DNA of 64,000 nt from Beta vulgaris subsp. vulgaris (lineage: Eukaryota; Streptophyta; Magnoliopsida; Caryophyllales; Amaranthaceae), in the NCBI RefSeq assembly GCF_026745355.1, contig NC_079206.1:39497779-39561778 (forward strand). Direction: 5' to 3'. The notes below the pieces were generated by a model, which made no database searches, was not told the origin of the DNA, and saw only the letters and a list, made by a program, of their open reading frames with translations. A program made the position numbers and the translations under genes. Of the stretch, positions 51,380 to 63,300 are shown piece after piece. Positions within the stretch are counted from its first letter, which is position 1. The number at the start of each line of letters is the position of its first letter.

Positions 51380-54300
51380 GTATGATCAACTCAGATTCTC
51401 CTCTGTTCCTTTTTTTTTTTTTAAGAAATTGTTCCCTCTTCTTATAATTTTTCCTGTGCATAGTTTCTGTTGTCTTATGAGTTTGTCGAATTTGGGATGT
51501 TTCAGTGACTTATATTTGAATTCGTGTAGGTCTTTGGTTTTCGTACAGTTTAGGCTTTCAGCTTCATATTTAATGGAAGTCGGTTATTTAGGATATGTGC
51601 TTTATCGTTTTTTGTTTTCAGTTTCCAGATTTTATGGAATCTAAAAACAAAAATATGGAACTTGGAACACAACAGTGGTGCCGAACAGAACCTTGGTTTT
51701 TTTTGGGGTTAAAAGTGTAGTTTGGGCCGATTTTCGTTTTAGGAGGTTTAGTATAATTAAATTCAATTATAAAGTACCCAAATTTTGGCGACAGAGAACC
51801 CATTATTTTTGCATTTAGAGATTGCAGGTGTAGCTACTGACGTAATTTTGGCTCTTTGCTTCTATTAAAATGGATATTTTCAAACTTCCTTTATTGTAAT
51901 GCTGATGTCCTAGTTGGTTGGAGGCCCTGATAAGGGTTTGATTCTTGCCCCTTGCAAAGTAGGATCCGTTAATCCCCGGCTTGTAAGAGAACTTCATCTT
52001 ACCTAAAACCTTAGTTTTAAAAAGCACGCCCAAGGCGTACCCGGGCGCTAGGCGAGTAGAGGCCCTGAGAAAATCGCCTCCTCAAAGGCGAGGCGCATTA
52101 CTTCAGGTGAGGACAGTCGCGCGCCTCTTGCCGCCTTTGTGAGAGGTGCAAGGCACACCCCCGGCCGCTTTGAGTAAAGAGGCACATGAGAAGAGGGTTG
52201 ACAGAAGATAAAATCTTTCAAATGTAAATATACTTGGCTTTAGATTCACCCATTTCAAGCAAAAGTCCTTTGTTAATGGGTTAACTTTCAGCAAAATTGA
52301 ACCCTAATTTCAAAAACCCTAAATGGAGAGAAAACCCTAATTTATGGTTTGGTGGCAATTGATGACACTAGGACCCACTCCCGGTTCTTTTTTAAAATAA
52401 CTAAAAATAATGATTGCTTCGTGCTAGAGATGGCCATTGGTGCGGGCTGGCCGGGCTGTTACGTGGGCCGGGTTGAGAGTTCACGACCCTAGACCGGATC
52501 ATGAAATTCACGGTTTGAGTGAGCTGGTCCACGGGTTGAAAAATCTTGGCCCACACCGGTCTGTTACCGGTTTTCACGGTTTGGGAAACGGTTCAGCAGC
52601 AGTTCGTGGGCCTAGCGGGCCGACATGAATTTTTTTTTAAAGTTATATAATCATCTATTATTGTTACATAAAATCTTTAAAATTAATTAAAATATATACA
52701 ATTAGTAATATTAATGAATTATTTCATTATATTTGAATTTGATTGAATTATAATATATGTAATTTGATTAAAATATATACAATTTGGTTGAATAATTATT
52801 TAGGCTAGGCTGGACCGGTTTCGTGGACCGAAATGGGCGGTTTTAGTAGTGGGCTTTGTGGGCTGGGCTGGATTTTAGTGGGCTCAACCCACACGGCCCA
52901 AGAGGCGAGTTGAGCTGGATTGGCCCGCATTGTTGGCTATCTACACTTCTTGCTTCATATTTTAGTAGTCATGACTTTTCTCTTTTTAGTTTTTACCTTT
53001 CTTTGTTTTTTCTTTTTTCTTTTCTCGGTTAACTTTTTCCTTTTCTCTATTTTTTTCTGTGCTCCCTTTTTCTTTTCCCTTCTCTATATTTCTTCTTGTA
53101 CTTCTTGATAGGGCCGCCCAAGTTCTTCTCAATGATATACTCGTCAATTTTTTTTAAAAAATAAGAAAATACAGTTTTTTTTTTTCAAAAAAAAAAAAAT
53201 CATGGGTAAACTAAAATTACAGCAACCATAAATTTACATTACATGGTTTTACAAAGAGTATATATAGCTTATAATTTTTAATTACAACAACTCAATTTTT
53301 TTTGAGTTTAAAATAATTCTCTAATTGATTTTAAAGTTTTTTGGCTTTAGAAGTGCGCCTTCGCCTTGCGCCTCCCTACGCCTTGTGCTTTGCGCCTCGG
53401 TGGGCCTTGGTGCACCGCGTGCGCCTTTTAAAACCTAAAACAACATTATCTTAATTCTGACAAAATAGAAGGAAGTAAGCTAAAATAATAATGGTTAGTT
53501 TGATATGGTTATGGTAATGATTTTGTTACGGTGGTAACGAAATTAAATGGCAGTGTAGTGGCTATGTCCACGGCAGTGTAGTTTTATCCTCAAGTATACC
53601 CAGCTATGTGTTTTGTTACGGTGGTAACGGAAATGAAATGAAAAAAAATACTTCCTGCCGTTCTAAAATAAATGAAACACTTACCATTTTAGGCCGCTTC
53701 AAAATAAATGAAATGCTACTTTATTTGGTATTCACTTCCCTCTATCTCTTTCTTCATCACATGGGTCCCTCCTTTTCTTTCTCTCTATCTCTCTCCTCTT
53801 CTGAATGCCCGTGTCAATGCCCTATGTTTAATTTAAAACACAACAGATGAAGTGTATACAAAGAGGAGGTAAGGTTCTTCATGGACCCCAATTCAGATTA
53901 TGCACCCACGTGTATGATACTAATGGTGCTATCTTTCTAGTTGTAAAGCATGGGCACTCTTTGTCAGTGTGAGTAGGATCCTTACCACAAACCTGTGTGA
54001 ATGGTATACTTATTATGATCATTCATTAACGTCTATCAAACAACTTGTAACCTTTGGAATGTGTTCTAATAATGTGATCCTTAGGGTAGTTTGGCCAATG
54101 AAATATCTGCCTCTACGATGTACAATGTATGGTATACTTATTGTGGTCATTCATTAACGTCTATTAGACAACTTATATGTGTAACCTTTAGAAAGTGCTC
54201 TAATAATGTGATCCTTAGGGTATTTTGGGTAATGAAATATTTGCCTCTACAATGTACAATGTATAATGTTAGTCCTAATTTCTTATTTGTTTGAGAATAT

Positions 54301-57300
54301 AATAAGGGAAATCATCTCAAATGACCCTGACCTTTAGCCCATTTTCCCAAACAACCTGACTTTTACACATGTGTCTTTAATAACCCTAAACTTGTATTTT
54401 TTCATTAAAACAGACAAAAAAGTGAATGACGTTATGTGTGTTTATCTTTGGCATGTTTGGCAGTTAGTTAAAACATGTCCGCTAAAGGGAAAATGTGTTG
54501 GGAGATATGTTTTAATAATTGTCAATCTTACATAGAGTCATCTATTTTTTTGTCAATTTTAATGACAAAATACAAGTTTAGGGTTATCAGAGACAGTTCT
54601 CATGGTTATTTGGGAAAATGGGCTACACATAAGATATTTTCCCCATATAATAATTTCTATGGATCTACCACCATCTGCAATAGTGGGAAGTTACTACCCT
54701 CAACTAGTGATGACTTGATGAGTAGGTATTCCTTAGAATTTATAAAGCACAACCATGATTACTAGCATACATGGGTGTCAGGGGAAGTTATTTCCATAAG
54801 CGATGGTCCACCACCCGTATGGGGTTTTTTGTTTCTCTAGTTCTAAGAAATATATCGAATTCTTCCTTGTATTTTAATTTAAGCTTGTTTTTGGATTATT
54901 TCCTCATCACTTATTGTCAGAGAATTTAGAGGATTAGGTGTTATGCACAAGATTGTCTATGATATGATCGTTTTAATACGTATCTATTGGATGTGGGTTG
55001 AAAAGAGTTTACTCATAGTGTTTGTGGTTGATCATAGTATTTCATTATGTGAGCAGGAGCTAGATGTATTGGATTGGATTGTCTTACTTGCTGGATTGTA
55101 GATCCTATATGTTTGGTGATGCAACAACCAATTATTTTACTATTACCTTGATATTAATTTTGTATAAATTTGATAGAATTTCTTTATGCTTGCTTTTCTG
55201 AGCCATATGCATGGAGGTGGACATGAGGTTTCTGATGTGGATTCAAAGTGCTTAGTCTCTCTTAGAAATGAAGGTTGCCAAGTAGTCCTAAATCTGTTAG
55301 GACTCTCTATGTAGTTTCCTAGTTCTGTTAGGAAACTATGTGTTTTAATTGCTTTATAACTCTAGTTGGCGTGTGATGACATGCTTAGTTGAGTTGTATT
55401 AGGACTCTTCATATCTTTATTGCTTTATGTTTATCTTATTCGGATTTTAGTTATCTTTGTGGGATTATTAGAAGTATGACTTAGGGACTTGTCCTAAGCA
55501 TAGTAGAAGCCTTTTGCTTACAAGGTTAAGACCATCCTACTTGTGATAGGTTTTACTTGTTTTAAGCTAGTTAGGAGTCTTAATTAGTTTATCTTTTAGT
55601 TTCTTAGTTATCTTTTATGTTTTCTAGTCCTAGTATAATTAGGTATTTATAATGCCTATATAAGACAGATTTCGATCATCAATAAAAATAGATCACGAGT
55701 TTATGAAAGTTTATTTCGTGAGTTTTAAAACTTGCATGTGAGTTAATTGCTTACAAACCATTAATTGATATTGAGGAGTTTTTATTAGTTAGTGTTAAAC
55801 AACTTAATTCCAGGAGTGGTTTGAGTGTGTTTAAGAACCATTGAATTTGATTCAGGATTGAATTAAGTTTAGTGCTTGATTAATTAGGCCAGAATTGACT
55901 TAATTGAATCAAAACCCATTTTGAGAGTTCAGGAATGATCAATAAAATAGTACTTATCCTTTTGTTCGAGTGTGCATTAGAAATTTTACCAAGAAACAAT
56001 CGAGATCCATTCTTTTTCTCAAGATTTTTGGAAAATCTAAAACTTCACCATAGTGTGAAATCACGTCCACATCGCATTGGTATCAGAGCTACAAGAAATA
56101 AGAGTGCTTGATCTCGTCCCAGATTCCTCCAGAATTTGGTACGTTTTGTTCCATCTCATTTTGCTACTATGAAATGAATTTTTCGGAGTTTCTTGATTTC
56201 AAATCGGACTACTTTATGTCTAGTTTTATGTCCTAAATTTTCGTGAAATTTGGAGATCCTTTGATACCTGGAATTTGGCATAGTTGAGTTATGTTGGTTG
56301 TTGGGAGCGTTTTAGAGAGAATCTTTGAGTGATTCCAATTCGACGGCTCTTAGAACATCTTGAAATTTGTTGTGTTAAAATTTCTTGGAGCTTCATCACG
56401 AGTTGAAGGAGTTGTGATTTAGAGAAGTAAGGGGATGTACGAGGGTGTTTTTCCAGTTTTGGACAACAATTTGGAGTTCGAAATCATGGCAGAGCAGTCC
56501 AAAATCATGAAGGCTATTAGGGAACTCAGCCTTAAGGTTAGCCATGTGGAGTTGGGCACTAGGCTCGATGCACTCACGAGTATAGTGATGACAAAAAAGA
56601 AAAACATGCGGCCCGAAGGAGAAGAAGGATCTGATGAAGAATGAGGTGAGAAGATTAGTAATAGTCGGAGCTATGATGAGGATATGGGACTTAAATTGGA
56701 CCTTCAAGAGTTTAATGGAGATTCGGATCCCGAAGATTTTCTTGAGTGGATTCGACAAATAGAGAAGGTCTTTGATTACAAGGGATACAATGACCATAAA
56801 AGATACAAAATTGCAACAATGAAATTAATAAAGTATGCATCTTTATGGCTGGAGGGGTTCAAGGCTCAAAGGAGACGAGATGGGAAGGAAACTATGGATA
56901 CTAGGTCGAGAAGAAGAAATTGAAGGCTAAGTTTCTACCTAGCGGGTACGAGCAAGAACAATACATTGAACTCACCTCTTTGATGCAAAGTAATATGAGT
57001 GGGCTTGTGGCTTAATACACGAGGGAGTTTGATAAGCTTTGCTTGATTTGTGATATGCAAGAGAGGGAACCCTTGAAGATTGCGAGGTACATTAAAGGGT
57101 TGGCGAGGCATATAGCAAGTCAAGTTGATGTATCTCATTACATCACCTGCGAAGATGTGTGCAAACTAGCCCAGAGGTTAGAAAATAGGAGTAAAGAGCA
57201 ACAAAAACCTAACTTGGGTGGGGGATACAAGGCTGGTTCGAGTGGTACTTACAAAGGGAATTCTTTCCTAAACACTTATGAAACCCACTTCTTTCACGTT

Positions 57301-60300
57301 TGGAGGAGGGAACAAGGGTTGTTCTCAAATTAAGGAGGACTCGAAGGGAGAAAAGCAGAAAGTGTTTGTACTAAAGGAAGAATTTGAAAGTAGAAGGAAG
57401 TGTTTTAAGTGCCAAGGTTAGGGACACATAGCAAGTGAATGTCCAACTAGGTGAGCTCTTACATTGAGGTAGTATGAGGATTGAGGAGATGTTGAGGGAA
57501 GACGAGTTATGTGACTTCCTTCCTGAAGAGATGAATGATGACGAGGAGGAAGAGGATGTTTTTGCTGAAGATGAAGATAAGATACTTAGCGTGATAAGGA
57601 GAACTCTTCACATTGAGAGTGCTCTAAGGCAGACCAAACGGAGAACCTTTTTTCACATAGGGTGGAGATCATACATGCAACTTTATTGTGGACATTGGTT
57701 GGTGCACCAATGTAGCCTCGTCAAACATGGTATGTAAACTGAAACTACATACTAGAGATCATCTTAGACCTTATAAATTAAATTTGCTTGATGATATTGC
57801 TGGAATAGGTCGAAAAGCAAGCACTTGTAGCTTTCTTCATTCGGAGTTATGTGGATGAACTATGGTGTGATGTAGTACGGTGTGTGTTATTTATTGCTAG
57901 GGAGACCATGTCAGTTTGATAGCAAGGTTAGCCATGAGGGAGATACTAATGTTTATACTGTAACGAGCCAAAGCAAGAAGATTAGGTTACATCCATTACC
58001 ACTCAAAGTGGCGTCAAAACCTACTGATGGGGGTACTTTGGCTTCGTTGGTAGGAGATGAAGACACTATGAAGGGCATGAATTGCAAGCAAAGCAAGAGG
58101 GAGCAGCATGTTTTACAAGCATGGCAAAAGCCACCATTCGAAATAGGTGATTATGCATGGTTGTCATTGAGTGCTCAAAAGCTTCATAGCAATGCAAAGG
58201 GAAAAACCGAGCCTATTGAAGAAGGTTCATTCAAGGTTGTGCACAGGGAGCATTATGACACTTTCCAAGTCTTGCTTGGAGATGGCGTGTGTGCATCCTT
58301 GAGTGCTCTAGATTTGCTTCCATGTTATGACTATGGAACTTGAGGACAAGTTTTTTTCTAAGAGGGAGGGAATGATGTGGATTCAAAGTGCTTAGTCTCT
58401 CTTTGAAATGAAGGTTGCCAAGTAGTCCTAAATCTGTTAGGACTCTTTATGTAGTTTCCTAGTTCTGTTAGGAAACTATGTGTTTTAATTGCTTTATAAC
58501 TCTAGTTGGCGTGTGATGACATGCTTAGTTGAGTTCTATTAGGACTCTTCATATCTTTATTGCTTTATGTTTATCTTATTCGGATTTTAGTTATCTTTGT
58601 GGGTTTCATTAGAAGTATGACTTAGGGACTTGTCCTAAGCATTGTAGAAGTCTTTTGCTTACAAGGTTAAGACTATCCTACTTTGATAAGTTTTACTTGT
58701 TTTAAGCTAGTTAGGAGTCTTAATTAATGTATCTTTTAGTTTCTTAGTATCTTTTATGTTTTCTAGTCCTAGTATAATTAGGTATTTGTAATGCCTATAT
58801 AAGGCATCTTTCGATCATTAATAAAAATAGATTAAGAGTTTATGAAAGTTTATTTCGTGAGTTTCAAAACTTGCATGTGAGTTAATTGCTTACAAACCAT
58901 TAATTGATATCGAGGAGTGTTTGTTAGTTAGTGTTAAACAACTTAATTCGAGGAGTGGTTTGAGTGTGTTTAAGAACCATTGAATTTGATTCAGGAGTGA
59001 ATTATCTTTAGTGCTTGATTAATTAGGCTAGGAGTTACTTAATTGAATCATAACCCTATTTTGAGGAATGATCAATCAAATAGTACTATCCTTTTATTCG
59101 AGTGTGTTCATTAGAAATTCGACCAAGAAACAATCAAGATCCAATCTTTCTTTCAAGATTCTTGGGAAATCTAAAACTTCACTAAAGTGTGGAATCACGT
59201 CCACATGAAGTGATGTATTTTAACTATATGTTTGTTTGCGTGTGTGTGTGCATGCACGCGTGGTTTTCTCTAATGAAGTTTCCTTTTTATTGATAACTGA
59301 CTACATCGTAAAGGTTTGCTAAATTAGTTTTTTTGCTTTAATTTCTGTAATCTAGGTCGATAGGATATGAAGGCTTGGAAGTTATAAACCCTGAAGGGGG
59401 AACAGATGATGCAGTTGATGAAGCTCAAAAAGGGAGGTGGAAACAGGAGGTGCAGTTTCCTTCTTTATATTTTTTTCCCATGCATTCCTGTTGATGGCTT
59501 TTTTGGTCTTATGTGGTTATTCTTGACTGATGCCTCATACAGTCTTCCCACATTTGTAGTTGAACTGCTTAAGAATAGAAACAACATAATATATAATTTT
59601 AGGGAAAGTTCACAATATATCTTTAATCTTAATCTTTGATGCTCGGACTCGTCACTTCACCCTGCCGTACATGTGTCGACATGAACCAACCTGAGTGCTG
59701 ACACGGAATACGCGTCAGACCTGGCAAGATGAAAACGGACACAGGAGTTTCTGGTAGGTCTAGGTGCTCAAGGCACCATCTCTGGCGGCCATTGTGAAAT
59801 CTTCTACGATTCTTTTCCTCTATCGCGTCTTTTTCTTTTTCTTTTGCTTTGGGAGTCATGTTTTCTCTTGCTCTCTCTTTCTTCGTTTCTTTCTCTAAGT
59901 AATTAGTAGTGAGTGGGTCAAAGTAAAGTCACATGGATGATGTCAGAATAAAAAAGAATAGTAAATTCACCTGGTATCTAGTGCTCTAAGCCTCTGACTT
60001 TTCAATTCTTATCTCTTTTTGCAGTTCTTAATTACTTTAATTTCTTCACTCTTTTATTTAATGATACTCCTTTTTTCCATTAATTGTATTTTATTAATAA
60101 TACTCTTATTTGTTTTACAGTAAAAAAACTAACTCAAAATATAATTTAAAAATATCTAAATATTATTTTTTCTTTAGATTCTTGGGTCGTTAAGTCCAAA
60201 TTTGAAAATTGGATCCTTCTCAAACGTGTCTCGAGGCCTTGATTTTGGTATTTTCAGGATCGGACACTCGTAGTTATGCCTGACACCGCACGTGAGTCCA

Positions 60301-63300
60301 AGCATAATGGCTCTTAATGATTTGATAGGAGATACAATTGAAGAAACCCAGTTGTTTCCTTCCCTTGGAATATTGATGTAAGTGTTTGAAAGCTTGCTTA
60401 GACTTTAGACCAAAGAATTTTCAAGGTTGACATTATACTATCTATTAACATTTGCACCTCTATAAGAAGGAACTAAATAGATATGTCTAGTGAGTTGTAG
60501 TTGTTGACTATGTGAAGAGGCATAATTGTTCACTCCTCGCCTAACAATTTGGGCAACGATTGTTTCCATGCACCTATACTTGATTAAAGCCTTGCAATTT
60601 TGACTTCTCTTGTTAGTTTTCAAAACGAACATGATTGGTATAAGTATGACTAATTTTAAATTAAATTATGCAACCTATATCATCTGATTTTTGAAATCTT
60701 AAAATTAAAATTGAAAACTGATATCAATATTGAGCGAGCTTTTACCTTTACATTTAATCACATGGTTTACTCTATCCAAAATATATGTGCATAAATCTGG
60801 CCATCTTGTCGAAACAGAGGAAGTAATTGATATGAGTGAGTATAATTATATGGCCATTATTATGAAAACATCTCCGATTTGTTTTATTCTTCCAACTTTA
60901 GTTTGTTTCATTTGTTACTTTATCATTCTTCCGATTTTGGATCTTCTCTTTCGCTATTTATTAGTCACATGTACCCACTTTAATTGTTATTTCCACTACA
61001 CCCAACCCCACAACCCGGAAATGAGAAATAGATTGCTACCATCGTCTCCATATCTATCGCGTGCCTTACCATCATTGGAAATCGCTCCACAATAGTTAAA
61101 TCAGAAGTCGAAAATGGATCTTTCTTCCCTTGTCCTCACTCTTTCCATTGGTGGATCTCTTTTTCTTACTCGCCGGATGTGTGCATGGTGGAAGTGAAGG
61201 TGGTTTTATGGTGGGTTTTGGGAGGAAGAAGGAAGAGGATCTTGTTTGGAGGAGGGGTGAAAAGGGACTGGGGAAGGGAAGGAGAAGAGGTCAGAGCCAA
61301 AGGAAGGGGGGCTAAGGGAAGGGCTATGATGGCAAGGAGCCATGGGATAAGGGTAGTGAGGCTCGAGAGGCTATGATGGCATGGAGCCATGGAGCCATGG
61401 AATAGGGTGGTGGGGATGGGGACGGGAGGGGATGGGGTGGGGATGACACACAAAGTTAGTTAGATGCTCTTATTACCCCAAGAGCCTAGAGGACAGCGCG
61501 GGGCGGGCTAACTTGCTAAGGGGATGAGAAGTGAGAACGATGGCAAAGGTTTTGAAAATTCTATTGTATGGTGCACACCATGCACTTAGTAAATTTGTTC
61601 CATTTTCAACGAGCAAATGTTGTATTTCAACAAATGTTCGTTTTTTTTCAGCAAAAAAATATGTTCTATTTTTTGTAAAAATTGTTCTATTTTCGTTAAG
61701 CAAATGTTCTATATCAGCAAATGTTCGTTTTAACCTTATCTTTTAGCAGAAATTTATGTTCTATTTTTCGTGAAAATTGTTCTATTTTCGATAAGCAAAT
61801 GTTCGATTTAAAAAAATATTCTTGTAAGCTTATATTCCAGCAAAAAATATGTTCTATTTTCCCTAAAAGTAATGTTCCATTTCAACAATAAAATGTTCAT
61901 TTTCGTAATTGAATTCTGGTAATGTTCCACTTCAATAGATTAATGTTCATTTTCATAAGTGAATTTTTGTAATGTTCCACTTCAACAGTAAAATGTTTGT
62001 TTTCGTAAATGTTCTATTTTGTATTGTGGGAGCAGTGGCTGGGAGCACAATGCACGCATTACAAGGGTTCATGGGACAGGGGTGATTGACTTTCCATCAT
62101 CTGTACGACACTTTCTAATAGGAAGAACGAATAAATACGAAGGTGGGCATAAGCATTCCATAGCAACAGGATTATGAGAAACTAATGAAAATGTGCCTTC
62201 CATCAAGTTGAATAGCATCCTTATTTTAGAAATAGCAGATTGATTGCATGTATTGAGGATTGCGTGTTATTCGTAGCATTAAGCTATAGAACATACTGCT
62301 TTGAAAAGGTAGATATGGTTGACTTTGAGTAAAAAGCATTGATAGATTCACACTCAGGCCAAAATACCCAAAGCTATAGATATGAAAAGCAATAATAAAT
62401 ATTTCTTCCAGGGAAGAGCTCTAGGAAAATTCGTTGATATGCCACTTTAAGTTGCCATCATGCATTTCCAAGAATGCTCAGAAATCAAGTCAGGTTTTTC
62501 GGCCGATTCTGCAGTACTTTCAAGGTCTAACATTTCCTTTTACAGATGAATATCCGTATTCCTTGAACCAGAAGGGTATTTGTATGCCTGTGCTAGTAAA
62601 ATATTCAATCTTCTTCATGACATCACCATCAAATAATAATTGCTTCTAGCTGTTTTTTTTTTTTTTTTTGTAATACTAGTAAGTGTCTCATTATCTTTTT
62701 CAGGACAGAGATGGTTACTGGAAAATGATGCAGGCCTACATAGGTTCCGATATTACATCAATGGTCACTCTTCCAGTTGTTATTTTTGAACCTATGACAA
62801 TGTTGCAGAAAATGGCAGAGGTATAGTCTTCAGTCTTTGCCCATGTTCTGGCCAGCAGGTGGCATAGTTGTGAACATGAATGATGTAATTCTTCTGTAAT
62901 GTCACAGTTGATGGAGTACTCCCACCTGCTTGATGAGGCGGACAAATGCGAGGATCCTTACATGAGGCTAGTTTATGCTTGTAAGTTTAATACACATGGA
63001 CCTATAACCCCCACCCCCCCCCCCCCCCACCCCCAAAAAAAGGAAAAGAAAAAGAACAGAAGAAGAAATATTCCAAGAGGGATTGCATTGCTGTTTGATG
63101 CTAATAAACTTCACTGCAGCATCATTTTTTATCTCGGTCTACTATGCATACCAGCGCACATGGAAGCCTTTCAATCCAATCTTGGGTGAGACTTATGAGA
63201 TGGTGAATTATGGAGGCATTACATTTATAGCAGAACAAGTAATGTTCGATTCTTTTTACAGCTTTATATCTGAATAAATAAGAGATCCAAAACTCATGTT

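Larger units (their letters stand above)
55233..59206 (+). mobile_element. Internally deleted Ty3/gypsy retrotransposon (about 4 kb) in ORP intron 1
   Basis: LTRs at 55233-56076 and 58373-59206 start TGATGTGGATTC and end near TCCACAT (mutually inverted). They differ at roughly 3 percent over the first 330 bp by eye. PBS at 56078, polypurine tract at 58361. The 2.3-kb interior holds gag, zinc knuckle, protease remnants and then the integrase C-terminus. RT, RNase H and the integrase core are missing. No clear 5-bp target duplication. Same strand as the host gene. Confidence 0.88.
51380..59355 (+). other. ORP intron 1 (7,976 bp)
   Basis: Donor GTATGATC, acceptor TGTAATCTAG. Most of its length is transposon: the GC-rich element 52010-53433 with a nested hAT, a 128-bp tandem repeat and the gypsy element 55233-59206. 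Confidence 0.85.
59450..62703 (+). other. ORP intron 2 (3,254 bp)
   Basis: Donor GTGCAG, acceptor CTTTTTCAG. Contains a possible inverted-ended insert (59637-60312) and a purine-rich block (61200-61450), where several overlapping frames on both strands are low-complexity artefacts. It also holds the TGTTCTATTTTCG repeats (61590-62020) and a 19-nt T run (62651-62669). No gene recognised. Confidence 0.75.

Noticed and set aside
54475..54765. 96-aa frame in ORP intron 1
   Set aside because: No motif, AT-rich, no splice or promoter support.
56396..56797. 133-aa minus-strand frame
   Set aside because: Antisense shadow of the gag gene at 56435-56923.
61130..61453. Overlapping Gly/Arg-rich (+) and Pro/Leu-rich (-) frames
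   Set aside because: Purine-rich low-complexity sequence in an ORP intron.
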